A program made the translations under genes and the position numbers. Of a DNA stretch of 59,220 nt, positions 50,836 to 59,220 are shown in pieces. Numbering within the stretch: the first letter of the stretch is position 1; every line of letters begins with the position of its first letter. The notes below the pieces were generated by a model. That model saw only the letters and a program-made list of their open reading frames with translations, was not told where the DNA came from and searched no databases. The stretch lies in assembly GCA_000787465.1 (NCBI GenBank), contig JSYX01000178.1:1-59220 (forward strand). Direction: 5' to 3'. This DNA is from Thermomucor indicae-seudaticae. Taxonomy: Eukaryota > Mucoromycota > Mucoromycetes > Mucorales > Lichtheimiaceae.

Positions 50836-51852
50836 TTAAGAACTAGAATCTGAATCTTCAGAATCATCATACGAAGCCAGCATGGACAATGCTAATCCGT
50901 TAGAAGGGGTATCTTGTTTCGGCTTTGCATTATCGTCTTGCGTCTTTTTACGCTTGATGGCAACACCTAATAGTCCTCTATCCTCTTCTTGTTTTCTCTT
51001 CAAATTGAGTGCTTTAAATGCTGAAGACTGCGGCTTCAGCTCGGCTGCTTGATTCACCAGTGTGATCGCATCCGGCTCCTCGTCATTGGTCAGTTTCCGA
51101 ACGCGCTCACCATCCGCGGACTGGAAAGCTTCCAGAGCTTTTCGTTCATCTTCCTGTTCTTCTTCTTTAAGTCGACTCTGGATAGCATCTCTGTCTGCTG
51201 CTGAAAACCGTTTCAGAACCTCGTCCAGATTGACACGTTCACTGCGAGCATTTCGCAACCGGATTTCGTCCAGCGCATCCAAGATTTCCATTTCTCGTTT
51301 TGAGTCCAGCGTTCTGTTCTCGAGGGCTTTCATTGGATCATCAGCGACCTCTTCCTCTTCGAATTCTTTGTTTTCGTCATCGTCTTTAGTTCGCCATGGC
51401 TCGAAATTACGACTGGCACCGTGTTCGGCTACGTAATCTGTGTTTTTTGGATCTGTTTTGAACGTAATTTCCGCAGAACATCGAGGGCATCTAAAAGATA
51501 ACAGCTGATTAGTACCCTGTCTTGGATTCGTGGAGGACAAAATGGAGCATACCTAATGTAGAATCGAAAGATCTTGATGGACAAGTAGGTTTCTCCTTCA
51601 ACCGTCTCTTTCCGGGCATTGAATTTCTTGCCTTTGTAAATGTATTCTCCACAACTCTCACAGCGCATCGAGAATGGCGCCATAAGACGGACCTTGTGCT
51701 GCAGGTCCTTTGGACGCTTCCTATAAAAATCCGCTCATTGTTAGCCACAGTGTATTGCTCAGAATTGCCGTCATTAGTACTTACTGTCGAGGGATCTGAG
51801 AAGGATCGAAGTTGGGAGGATAGTATTTGTTTAGGACTTTTCGTTCTGACAT
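50836..51852 (-). CDS. YJU2: Splicing factor Yju2/CCDC94
   Basis: Yju2 joins the spliceosome with the NineTeen complex and promotes branching. Exon 1 is [20 protein letters not shown], the near-invariant family start. Exon 2 gives [20 protein letters not shown] and [20 protein letters not shown] with the first Cys pair of the zinc site. Exon 3 begins [20 protein letters not shown] with the second pair, then [15 protein letters not shown]. The rest is charged coiled coil ([20 protein letters not shown]) ending [16 protein letters not shown]. About 295 residues in three exons. The start distinguishes it from the paralogue Saf4/CCDC130. It shares direction with the neighbouring CSM3 gene. Confidence 0.93.
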
Positions 51853-52355
51853 TCTGTGGAGAGGTGAGCTTAAGTGGAGCAAAGTGAAAGTGTGGGTCGC
51901 TTTTTTATATGTCTGGGTTTGAATCTCCGGTAGGTCACTGTCTTAACAAATGGGCAAAAAGACGCCGAAGTCTTTAACGAATCGAAACTATGTAACAGGG
52001 TGTCAACGTATTCAACGAATGGTAAGTATCAGAGACACAAAAAGGAGATGTATTAAGTCATGCATTTTTTTTGCAAACATAAAGGATATGTGACTATGGA
52101 TAATTAAGATATAGTGTCTTGACTAGGCGAAATATGACATGCTTAATGGAACTATTGTAGAAAAATTAGTGAGTGTGAGTGTCCTGTTTACAGTATATCG
52201 ATGCATGCCACTTACTCCTTGTTCGGGTGCTTCTTTAGTGAGGATAGGGCTACGTAAGAATTAACTTAGTACAGGAACAGAGGCAAGAGCTAATAGCAAG
52301 AATAACTTACATAACAGCTTTAGGTAAGAGGAGGAAAAGTTGAAAATGGTCGTTG
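51853..52355. other. Intergenic; may contain small 3' exon(s) of the D/K/W repeat gene
   Basis: About 500 bp. On the reverse strand several donor-like GTAAGT and acceptor-like TAG/AAG sites fall between 52200 and 52395, so the repeat gene may continue here by splicing (see that entry). No other feature seen. Confidence 0.4.
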
Positions 52356-53348
52356 TTAGCCAGACTTACGGTTCGTAAATTGGTCAGTATACTTACTTGG
52401 ATGCTCAACAATCCAGTGTGTCTTTGTAACAGTAATTGTGTGGGACAGATCAACTAGACCGCCGTGTTCGAAGCCTGAATGTTCCCAGTCGCCCTTCTTG
52501 AAGTCGTCGTCCCAGTCGCCTTTCCAGTCGCCCTTCTTATAGTCGTCGTCCCAATCGCCTTTCCAGCCGTCCTTCTTGTAGTCGTCATCGCCCCAGCCGC
52601 CTCTTCTGTCATCGTCTCCCCAGGGGTCCTTCTTGTCGTCGTCCCAGCCGCCTTTCTTGTCATCATCATGGCCTTCCCAGGGGTCCTTGTTGTCATCATC
52701 GCCCCAGCCGCCTTTCTTGTCATCATCGTGGCCGTCCCAGGGGTCCTTCTTGTCGTCCTCGTCCCAGTCGCCTTTTCCGTCGTCATCATCCCAGGAGCCC
52801 TTCTTACGGTCATGTTCCCAGTCGCCCTTCTTGTCGTCGTCGTCATCGTCATCGTCATCCCATCCCTTCTTTTTGCTCTTCTTGAGGACGTTTTGGTCTT
52901 GTTCTTGGATCAAACGAATAGCAGCTGTACCAGCTTCATAGGGGCTCTTGGCCTTGATTGCGATTCGGTGTTCGCCTTGTCCCAGAGCAAACGTTCCCTT
53001 GCTGTAGCGTTCATCGTTGAGAGCTTCTTCTGGCGTGGCGGCATAGACTTGATCGTCTTGCGACGCGTCAACTTCTGACGTTTTACCAAGAAGCACATCG
53101 TTATCGTAGATTTCAAACATGTCGCCACGGTTCTTAAAGTCGGTGATCTGGATCTGGGCCGCCTTATCCAATTGAAGGCTGAAGGTTTCTCTGGCCATTG
53201 CGTCGTTGCCTTCCCAGTGAAAATCAGTAAAAGCATCAGTGAGCTGGATAGGCTCTGTTGTTTGGGCTTCTTCTTGAGCGAAGACAATGCTTGACTGCGT
53301 GAACAAAGCAGCCACCGCAGTGGATATGGCGAAAACCGTGGTGCGCAT
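52356..53348 (-). CDS. Secreted protein with Asp/Lys/Trp repeat domain, unrecognised
   Basis: A signal peptide (MRTTVFAISTAVAALFTQSS, cleavage likely after FAQ) leads to a folded-looking domain of about 125 residues (FTDFHWEGNDAMARETFSLQ, KAAQIQITDFKNRGDMFEIY, GEHRIAIKAKSPYEAGTAAI). This resembles a jelly-roll of the kind seen in small secreted fungal proteins. Then about 145 residues consist of imperfect units such as KKGDWEHD, KKGGWGDDDNKDPWEGHDD and DYKKGDWKGDWDDD: acidic runs, Lys pairs and a Trp per unit. The end is HTITVTKTHWIVEHPSK... The GTAAGTATAC right after HPS is a strong donor, so the true C-terminus may lie in exons further left. A TATAAAA box lies 68 bp before the ATG. Function unknown; an extracellular metal- or polymer-binding role is speculation. 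Confidence 0.8.
   Translation of the reverse strand: MRTTVFAISTAVAALFTQSSIVFAQEEAQTTEPIQLTDAFTDFHWEGNDAMARETFSLQLDKAAQIQITDFKNRGDMFEIYDNDVLLGKTSEVDASQDDQVYAATPEEALNDERYSKGTFALGQGEHRIAIKAKSPYEAGTAAIRLIQEQDQNVLKKSKKKGWDDDDDDDDDKKGDWEHDRKKGSWDDDDGKGDWDEDDKKDPWDGHDDDKKGGWGDDDNKDPWEGHDDDKKGGWDDDKKDPWGDDDRRGGWGDDDYKKDGWKGDWDDDYKKGDWKGDWDDDFKKGDWEHSGFEHGGLVDLSHTITVTKTHWIVEHPSKYTDQFTNRKSG
52480..52865 (-). repeat. Degenerate tandem repeats coding the D/K/W domain
   Basis: Repeated DNA words such as CCCAGTCGCC, TTCTTGTCGTC(GTC) and CCCCAGCCGCC on the + strand recur at spacings of about 21-66 nt. Two blocks around 52640-52745 are nearly identical, pointing to recent tandem duplication. Confidence 0.85.
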
Positions 53349-54281
53349 AATACTAGTAGGGGCGAGGAAGGGAAGAATAAAGATGAACGGTTCTTTTTGA
53401 AGGTACCAACTGGTGTTTTATAAGTAGAGCCATGAAGAATGTGTACATATTTTGTCAGTCGAGTCTGAAAGAGGGGTAAACAAGCTTTCTTAGAGTGGTA
53501 GGTCAGATTGAAATGCGTATCTTTATTCCACCCATAAAAGCGGGCGCAACACGCCAGAATGAACAAAGATCAATCCATGCGATAGGCCCCATGCTTCCAA
53601 AACTTGGAAACGCTAGTCGCCTATTTGCGAAACAAGCCTATAACCAAAAGAGCTTGGATAGCGATAAGCGGTAATTTTGGCACTTGGGCGACGGAGAATT
53701 TTTGTCGCTGGGGACCACTCTCGTGTCTGGGGCCAAGATTAATACGGAGAAAATACACTCGCAATCAATATACTTACTCCCAAAGAACCAAAGATGTGGA
53801 CTTATCGTCGAAGTCCTTCATTTCTTGTGAGTGATTGTGGACGGGACAGTACGTCTCCGTTTGTTTGCATATATAATAGAAGAATCCGTCTTATGTTCCT
53901 CGAGGCGTTAACGTCCCTATCCCAAATCTAGCGAACCGTGAGCTTCGTGAACAAACCGCTCGCTACTCGAAATAACCTAGTCTTAGAGCAGATGGATTCG
54001 GAAGGTAGAGCCCTATCCAACTGTTATGTTGACTAGGTATTTAACTCTTATGCTGTAGATAGGTGCCATCTCAAAATGCTACGACAGTGTTTCAGGCAGC
54101 GGCACAACTGCCGCACCATGCAATGGCTTTTACTGGGTCTATCTTTTAGTAGTGGTATTCAGTAGAGTCTTCCACCAACAAAGAAAAGCAGCCTGGTTCT
54201 CCAGTCTCCGCTCAGCTTTGGGCGGACTTTTCAAGTTACACACGATGCAGGAAGGTCATTCATCAGTAAATGATCTAGAGC
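53349..54281. promoter_or_regulatory. Divergent region between secreted repeat gene and Rap1GDS1-like gene
   Basis: About 930 bp between divergent ATGs. The left part holds the TATA box of the secreted gene. The rest contains no ORF with family features and no recognised repeat. Confidence 0.5.
53416..53422 (-). promoter_or_regulatory. TATA box of the secreted D/K/W gene
   Basis: TATAAAA on the reverse strand, 68 bp before the ATG at 53348. This is the usual distance for a strongly and variably expressed gene; most housekeeping genes here lack such a box. Confidence 0.55.
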
Positions 54282-57053
54282 ATGATGTCCATTGAAAATC
54301 TTGAAGCCACTGTTAAAGAGTTGGAGACGGTTTCTGGTATGGCCGATTCGGTTAAAGAAGACTTATGCTACCTGTTCTCCAACACATGCCACACCGCTGC
54401 TTTGCAGCTAACGTCAGTGAACTGATCACGAAAATCACAACTGTGTCAGAAGCATTTGCAAGCCTCGGTGACGCGCTGGAAAAAAGCCCGGCCTCTAATG
54501 AGTTATGGCAGTTAGCGCGTCGTCTGGCTGAAATGCTAGCCAACGCGGCGAGATCGGGTACAGTGTTTGCTTTTGCTCAGAGTGGATGAAGAGATATCAA
54601 CATGCGTACAACCAGAAAGCATACGGACGCCCATTGGGGAAGCAGGCATATTATCTCACTTGTCTCGATTATTGAAACTGACAAGCAACGATCAAAGTGC
54701 GTTTCGGATCCAGGCCCTTCGAGTTTATGGGAATGCTTGCTTTGATCATGGTAAATTCTTATGCATTGTCGACTTCGGTCCTTCTCATTATGCTCAAGTA
54801 ATTTTTAATAACTGTAGAGGGTAACAGGAAACGCGTATACGACGCAGAGGTCATACCGCTAGTGATGCCTTATCTGGAAGAATCACAAAATCCGGACCTG
54901 ATCCGGACGGCTTGTGGATTTTGCTTGAATAGTAGCATGGATTACCGTACGTAAAAACGGATCCGGAACCCTGAATGTGCTTACGAGCTGACCAAACCTG
55001 CGATGTTCAGAACCAATTCAGGCTGCAATATGCAACGGTCCGGGTCTGCGTCATCTCCTTTGTCTTTTACAACCAGCGCGTATGGACCATGGTGAGACAG
55101 CAACCGTAGCAGCAGCTGCCAAAGTACTTTCAAATCTAGTAAACGAAGGTAGCTTGGTTTGCGCCAGATGAAAGAGGAAAAATCGAGACTTACTGAGAGG
55201 TGAGCATTTAGATTCAGCGCGTGGCCAGTTCACATCAAAAGAGACTGTATCTCGGCTTCTGGAGCTGATCAAATACGAATGGGAAGTGGATCGGTTTGAC
55301 GACTTGGGCTTGCTGGAGAGTCTGGCAGACATACTACTTCAAGCAGTTGCTGAGGATGGTAATATTCATAAAAAATGGGATTGAATCCTGCAGGCTCACC
55401 GATGATACTTGCAAAAGACAATGGCCAAATTGCCGTAGTTGAATCAGGCTATTTTGGCATGCTATTGGACTTTCTGGAACACGCGGAACTTCCTCCAGAG
55501 GAGGCCGAGGATGAAGAGGAGAAAAAGCAATTTGAGGAAGCGGAGAAGTCCATTAGTAAAATTGCTATATATGCAACGTCGACAGGTGATGGCGCTATGT
55601 ATATTTTACCGCCAGCCAAACTGACAGTTTGCTCTTTTCGTAGATGCAAAAATGAAAGAACTGTACAATGATTCGCGGGTCTTACCGAGGTTCGTCAGGT
55701 GGTTTGATAGCGATTCAGAGATCCTGCTTCAAACTGCCATTTACTCATTGGGTAACCTTGCCCGAACAGGTAAGGCAACAGTGCTGGACTATTTATCCTG
55801 TAAACTTACGAAAGCCATTTAAAGATGAACATTGCATTGATCTGGTTAAAACGTATCAACTGGAAAGAAAGCTGCTTGAGATATTCAAAGCCAAGGATCA
55901 CCCAACTTTGCAATATGCTATCCTTGGCTGTCTAAAGCATCTTTGCCTGCCAAGTAAATCTATAAAACATCCAGAAACCAGGCTCTTGTTGAGGGGTCTG
56001 ACCATACTTTTCAGAGCAGAACAAGGCAATTATCGGTGATGCTGGTGCCATTCCCACTATCTCTACTTTATTAGACCCATCAAAAGACTTACTCAAAAGA
56101 AATCAGTTCTTAGCTGTCGGTATAATCAAGCTGTTGTGTTCCAATGAATGTGAGTCCGAGTTATCTACGGTGTAATAACACTCTCTAACCATCGCTTTTT
56201 GTCTAGATGCCAACTCAGAAAGAGTTATAACTGTCCCTACAGCAACTGAATCGAGAAAGACAACCCTGGAATTAATTCTAGATTTCATCGGCCGCGTTGA
56301 TGATGTTGGTGCAAAAAGTGAGGCCACGCGCGTGCTTACCAATATGATAAAGTCTGTGTGGATGCACAGTAAGTCGCAAAGTTAGCGTTAAATATGCAGT
56401 GTCTCCTCAGACCGCATCATGTAGGCTTTAAGCAGTCATCGACCTTACGCAAGAAACTGATACAAGGCAACGTAGTCCAGGCCATTGCCGAGTTGGCGAG
56501 GACGTCTGCTTTTGTTGTTCTGCAAAACGATAGCATCATGGCTTTGACTCTGATTCTCGCTGATAGTGACACGGAAACTGCAAAAGATATGCTTATGCAT
56601 GGTACGTTGACAAAATCCAAGGTTTCTTTTGCTTGCCGTGTCATGCATAATTATACCATCGTTACTAGTGCTCGAAATAGTCACTGCTCCACCTCCTAAA
56701 TCCGAGCCGTCGGCCGCGGATACTGACGGAGAGCAGCCCCAACGGGTAGAAAGCCAATCATTCCTCGGAGTCATTGTCGATATCGCCACATCAACGGGTA
56801 GCAATATACCAGAACAAATCCGTTGTAATGCATGTGTACTATTGGAAAAGATTGTTAAAACTGCTTCTGCAGGTAAGACAACTCCCCGCTTTGGAGTGCA
56901 AAAGAAAAGAAGTCTTAAGTTGTAACCTTTTTAGTGCAAGACAACGATCGCTTGAACCAAGTAAAGGAGGCTTCAGAAAGCAGATTGAAAACTGTGGAAG
57001 CCAGTCAATCAATGGTAGCTCCATTTGCTGCAAAAGTATTAGAGCATTTTTAA
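54282..57053 (+). CDS. Armadillo-repeat protein, Rap1GDS1/SmgGDS-like
   Basis: SmgGDS-type proteins are all-armadillo chaperones and exchange factors for prenylated small GTPases. The start MMSIENLEATVKELETVSGM (54282) leads through a chain of armadillo repeats, roughly one per exon: ASNELWQLARRLAEMLANAA; SDEEISTC...PIGEAGILSHLSRLLKL; FRIQALRVYGNACFDHEGNR; IRTACGFCLNSSMDY; ATVAAAAKVLSNLVNE; FDDLGLLESLADILLQAVAE; ILLQTAIYSLGNLART; HPTLQYAILGCLKHLCLPSK; KRNQFLAVGIIKLLCSNE; VVQAIAELARTSAFVVLQND; PEQIRCNACVLLEKIVKTA. It ends MVAPFAAKVLEHF. An acidic loop (PPEEAEDEEEKKQFEEAEKS) sits mid-protein. About 680 residues in some fourteen exons. Orthology is inferred from overall pattern, not a single motif. 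Confidence 0.8.
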
Positions 57054-57234
57054 TTTCCATGTCGCGAACCTGCTACATACTGTCTTATCCCCTTTTTGTG
57101 TCCTGAGAGACTTTCCCTTTTGACAAATGCGAGTATATGTCCCGTGATGTTTGTGTGCTGCATAATTAACACAACTGAAAAACGATTCCTTCTTCTTTAT
57201 TATAAACCAAAAATTAAAAAGAATAGTGAATATG

Positions 57235-57971
57235 TTAGTTTTCGGTGGTCATGTAGATGGCCGTAACGGGTTTCAACTTGTTATCGCGTACAAAGGCCTT
57301 GATATCGAAATTGGATAGGTCTGCTGAGAAGCTCTCGATGGGCGGAGTCATGGTCTGATTGGCCTCGGGCTGCTCAAACAAGGCAAAGACGTAGCGATGC
57401 TTACCGCTACCTGGGGGAGGCTGGGGAGCCTGGTACGCCCTGTACTGGTGTAGTGGCGAATTGTCGGAAACCGAAGTACCTGGTTTCTGGCCGTCAATGT
57501 TTGTCACCACCCAGTGAGGTGCAGCCGGCTCCTTCGCATCCGCTTCAAACTGTGGAAAAAGAAAGGATATTAGCTATACGGTTATTATAGTTGGGGGCGT
57601 GGGCTAGGGGCTTACCATGATAAGGGTATATTGATGGTCCTCTGCAGGTTTGGGGAACCAAATATGGGGCTGCTCAGCTATTTCTTCAACAGTCATCGGT
57701 GCACCCATCGACAGCTGCTTCGTGAGATGGTAATTGATCCGGAGTTCGCTTGTGGGAACAAAGTCCTCCAAGACTAAGCATGAAACCCTGTATTAGCTAG
57801 AGAAGGAACAGCTTCGATGTGCTTGTAAAATATTTTACCGTCTGGAATAATCTTGGCTTCCTCAAGTTGTGCCTTGATCCTGGCGAAATCCAAGGCAAAA
57901 ATGCTGGCAATGAACAAGTAAAAGACTGCAGCCAGATAAAGCATGGTTGGTATTAAGCAGCTTTGAGGCAT
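57235..57971 (-). CDS. Secreted PEBP-family (phosphatidylethanolamine-binding) protein
   Basis: Starts MPQSCLIPTMLYLAAVFYLF with a hydrophobic signal sequence (LAAVFYLFIASIFALD), then FARIKAQLEEAKIIPD and, after an intron, DFVPTSELRINYHLTKQLSM. The PEBP core follows: PAEDHQYTLIMF, PHWVVTNIDGQKPGTSVSDN and YQAPQPPPGSGKHRYVFALF, ending KLKPVTAIYMTTEN. The GxHRYVF and HWVVxNI blocks are family hallmarks of the ligand pocket. The usual DPDxP motif is replaced by EADAKEP at the intron junction, so phosphate binding may differ. About 205 residues in three exons. Secreted PEBPs in fungi have no settled role. It converges with the Rap1GDS1-like gene, with stops about 180 bp apart. Confidence 0.87.
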
Positions 57972-59220
57972 GGTTTTGTTGCTTGTTTTATAGATTTATG
58001 ACAAGAAAAAGCAGCCCGACATGTAAGACGGAAACCGTTGGCATTTCAATTTCCTTAACATTTTAACGTAAAGATCACACAGTAACTGCTGGCATTTGAC
58101 GAGTTTTAAGTTGTCCAGTTGCGAATACGCCGTCGAGATGTGCATATCTTTTAAACTACGGTTACGTTTTCAGTAAATATACGCAAAAGCAACTCTGCCA
58201 CTTATTGAGGAGCACTTTTTGCATACTGGATCATCCCGTTAAATTGCGTATATTTATCTTCTATTGGAAAGGTTCATAATGGACACACCCAAACGATAAG
58301 AAAACATCAAAATGAATCAATATTTGAAAAGTCGAAAGTGGTCCACTCGAAAATTCAAGGTCGATTTGAAAAGTTCAGAATGCACCATCTAGTACTTGAT
58401 TTTGAAGAAACATTTGCACTAGCTAGGAATGCTAGTTTGCATCAACTAAGGAACCGAGTTTGCGCTGTAGAAGAAAGAAATTAACGCTGTTACGATTGAA
58501 AATTTGCGTAGTTGGTTCTTTCAATACTTACTTTTCAGCAAAGCTTGGCTCAGTTGATGCAAGCAAGCATTCGCAGTAGCACAAACATTTGCCTCTGCAT
58601 GAGTAATGGATCAAACCCAAAAATGGATCAACGTCTTACCAGAGCGAATCTATGTAATCGTCAAGCCATCTTTGTTACGGCGACTTCTTTTTCTTGAGCA
58701 AAAGAGCAAGAGGACCGAGAAAGAAAAAGCAACTGTCGCAGATCAAAGGAGGGGAATGAGGTCTGCGCGCGACGGTAAGCGACTTCTCTGCCAGGCATTG
58801 TTAGGCTTTGTGCCTTCAATACGTGCAAAGTCGCCATCTGTTTGCCCACCGCGCTGACGAAAAGGTTGATATTGCCAACATGATGTAGTGAAAAAGAACT
58901 GAAAATAAAGAGAGCAGCCCTCCATAATTAAAAGGTAACACAATATATGTCATCCTGCGTCTCAGCCAAGACTGTGTCGTCATAATTCGCAAACCGTCTT
59001 GCCGATGCCTAAGTGCTTTATCGGAACAGCATATCATAGTAAGATTGATTGTCCCTTATAAAAGGGAACACAGGTAATAAGGTTGTGTTCGCTTGGTGTC
59101 TTGCGAAGAGAATAAGAATGTTGTATCCAAAGTCGATCTTTGCGGGAAGCGCCCATACCTTCCCCGCGCTTCGGCACATGAGTTACGATCCCATGAATAC
59201 AACGCTGCGGACTTGACTTT
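57972..59220. other. Right-end region with no confident gene
   Basis: About 1.25 kb. It includes the PEBP promoter. A TATAAAA box inside a short palindrome (TCCCTTATAAAAGGGA, 59052-59067) lies about 60 bp before an ATG at 59118 (MLYPKSIFAGSAHTFPAL...), but that frame stops after 32 codons at 59214 unless spliced. On the reverse strand an open frame enters from the right edge and stops near 59057. Forward scraps such as LDFEETFALARNASLHQLRN (about 58395-58455) have no recognised family. Confidence 0.4.

Noticed and set aside
52479..53078. 199-residue forward ORF opposite the secreted repeat gene
   Set aside because: It is the antisense of the D/K/W repeats; its Val/Pro/Phe periodicity is only the complement of GAC/AAG/TGG codons.
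59118..59216. 32-codon forward ORF after a TATA box at the right end
   Set aside because: Too short and stops inside the window; kept only as a note on the region.

Overview
This window is nuclear DNA of a filamentous fungus. Genes are dense and occur on both strands. Almost every gene is broken by short introns (mostly about 45-120 nt) with GTAAGT-like donors and CAG/TAG acceptors, and the proteins are fungal orthologues (Rsp5-type HECT ligase, SconB/Met30-type F-box protein, fimbrin, PAS kinase, Mns1, Hat1, UreF, Csm3, Yju2). The protein style, the Rap1GDS1-like armadillo gene and the transposon relics suggest an early-diverging lineage, probably Mucoromycota. That placement is inference. 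I see no rRNA, CRISPR array, prophage or convincing tRNA gene.

Layout. 1-5.2 kb: the tail of an unrecognised gene, a Vps3844-type vacuolar sorting membrane protein, a poorly resolved reverse-strand membrane protein, and a long disordered protein with a C-terminal CUE/UBA-like helix bundle. 5.5-11.3 kb: GTP cyclohydrolase I and TFIIA gamma (reverse), then the Rsp5/NEDD4 ligase (forward) behind a microsatellite. 11.5-17.4 kb: cytochrome c, Met30/SconB, mitochondrial-type asparaginyl-tRNA synthetase, U2AF small subunit. 17.4-19.6 kb: gene-poor, holding a 176-bp pogo-like MITE and a possible retroelement scrap. 19.6-29.2 kb: MARVEL-like membrane protein, fimbrin, mitochondrial HMG-box protein, PAS kinase, TMEM70-like protein. 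29.7-34.6 kb: a low-complexity protein with four internal repeats, then alanyl-tRNA synthetase. 34.6-37.3 kb: gene-poor, with a HARBI1-like transposase relic. 37.3-50.5 kb: a nuclear-looking protein with two copies of one domain, alpha-1,2-mannosidase, Myb protein, Hat1, UreF, ClpX, Csm3. 50.8-59.2 kb: Yju2, a secreted Asp/Lys/Trp repeat protein, Rap1GDS1-like protein, a secreted PEBP-family protein and about 1.2 kb with no confident gene.

Most genes are ordinary housekeeping genes and do not form a pathway cluster. Loose themes are mitochondria (cytochrome c, HMG-box DNA packaging, TMEM70-like, ClpX, AsnRS, AlaRS), splicing (U2AF35, Yju2) and chromatin/replication (Hat1, Csm3, Myb). I found no clear new multi-gene system. 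The items most worth a second look are the MITE, the secreted D/K/W repeat protein, the 28-residue repeat protein, the duplicated domain protein, a frame-forced GC-AG intron in the HECT ligase and the U2AF microexon. Intron boundaries were read by eye; spans run from chosen start to stop codon and include introns.
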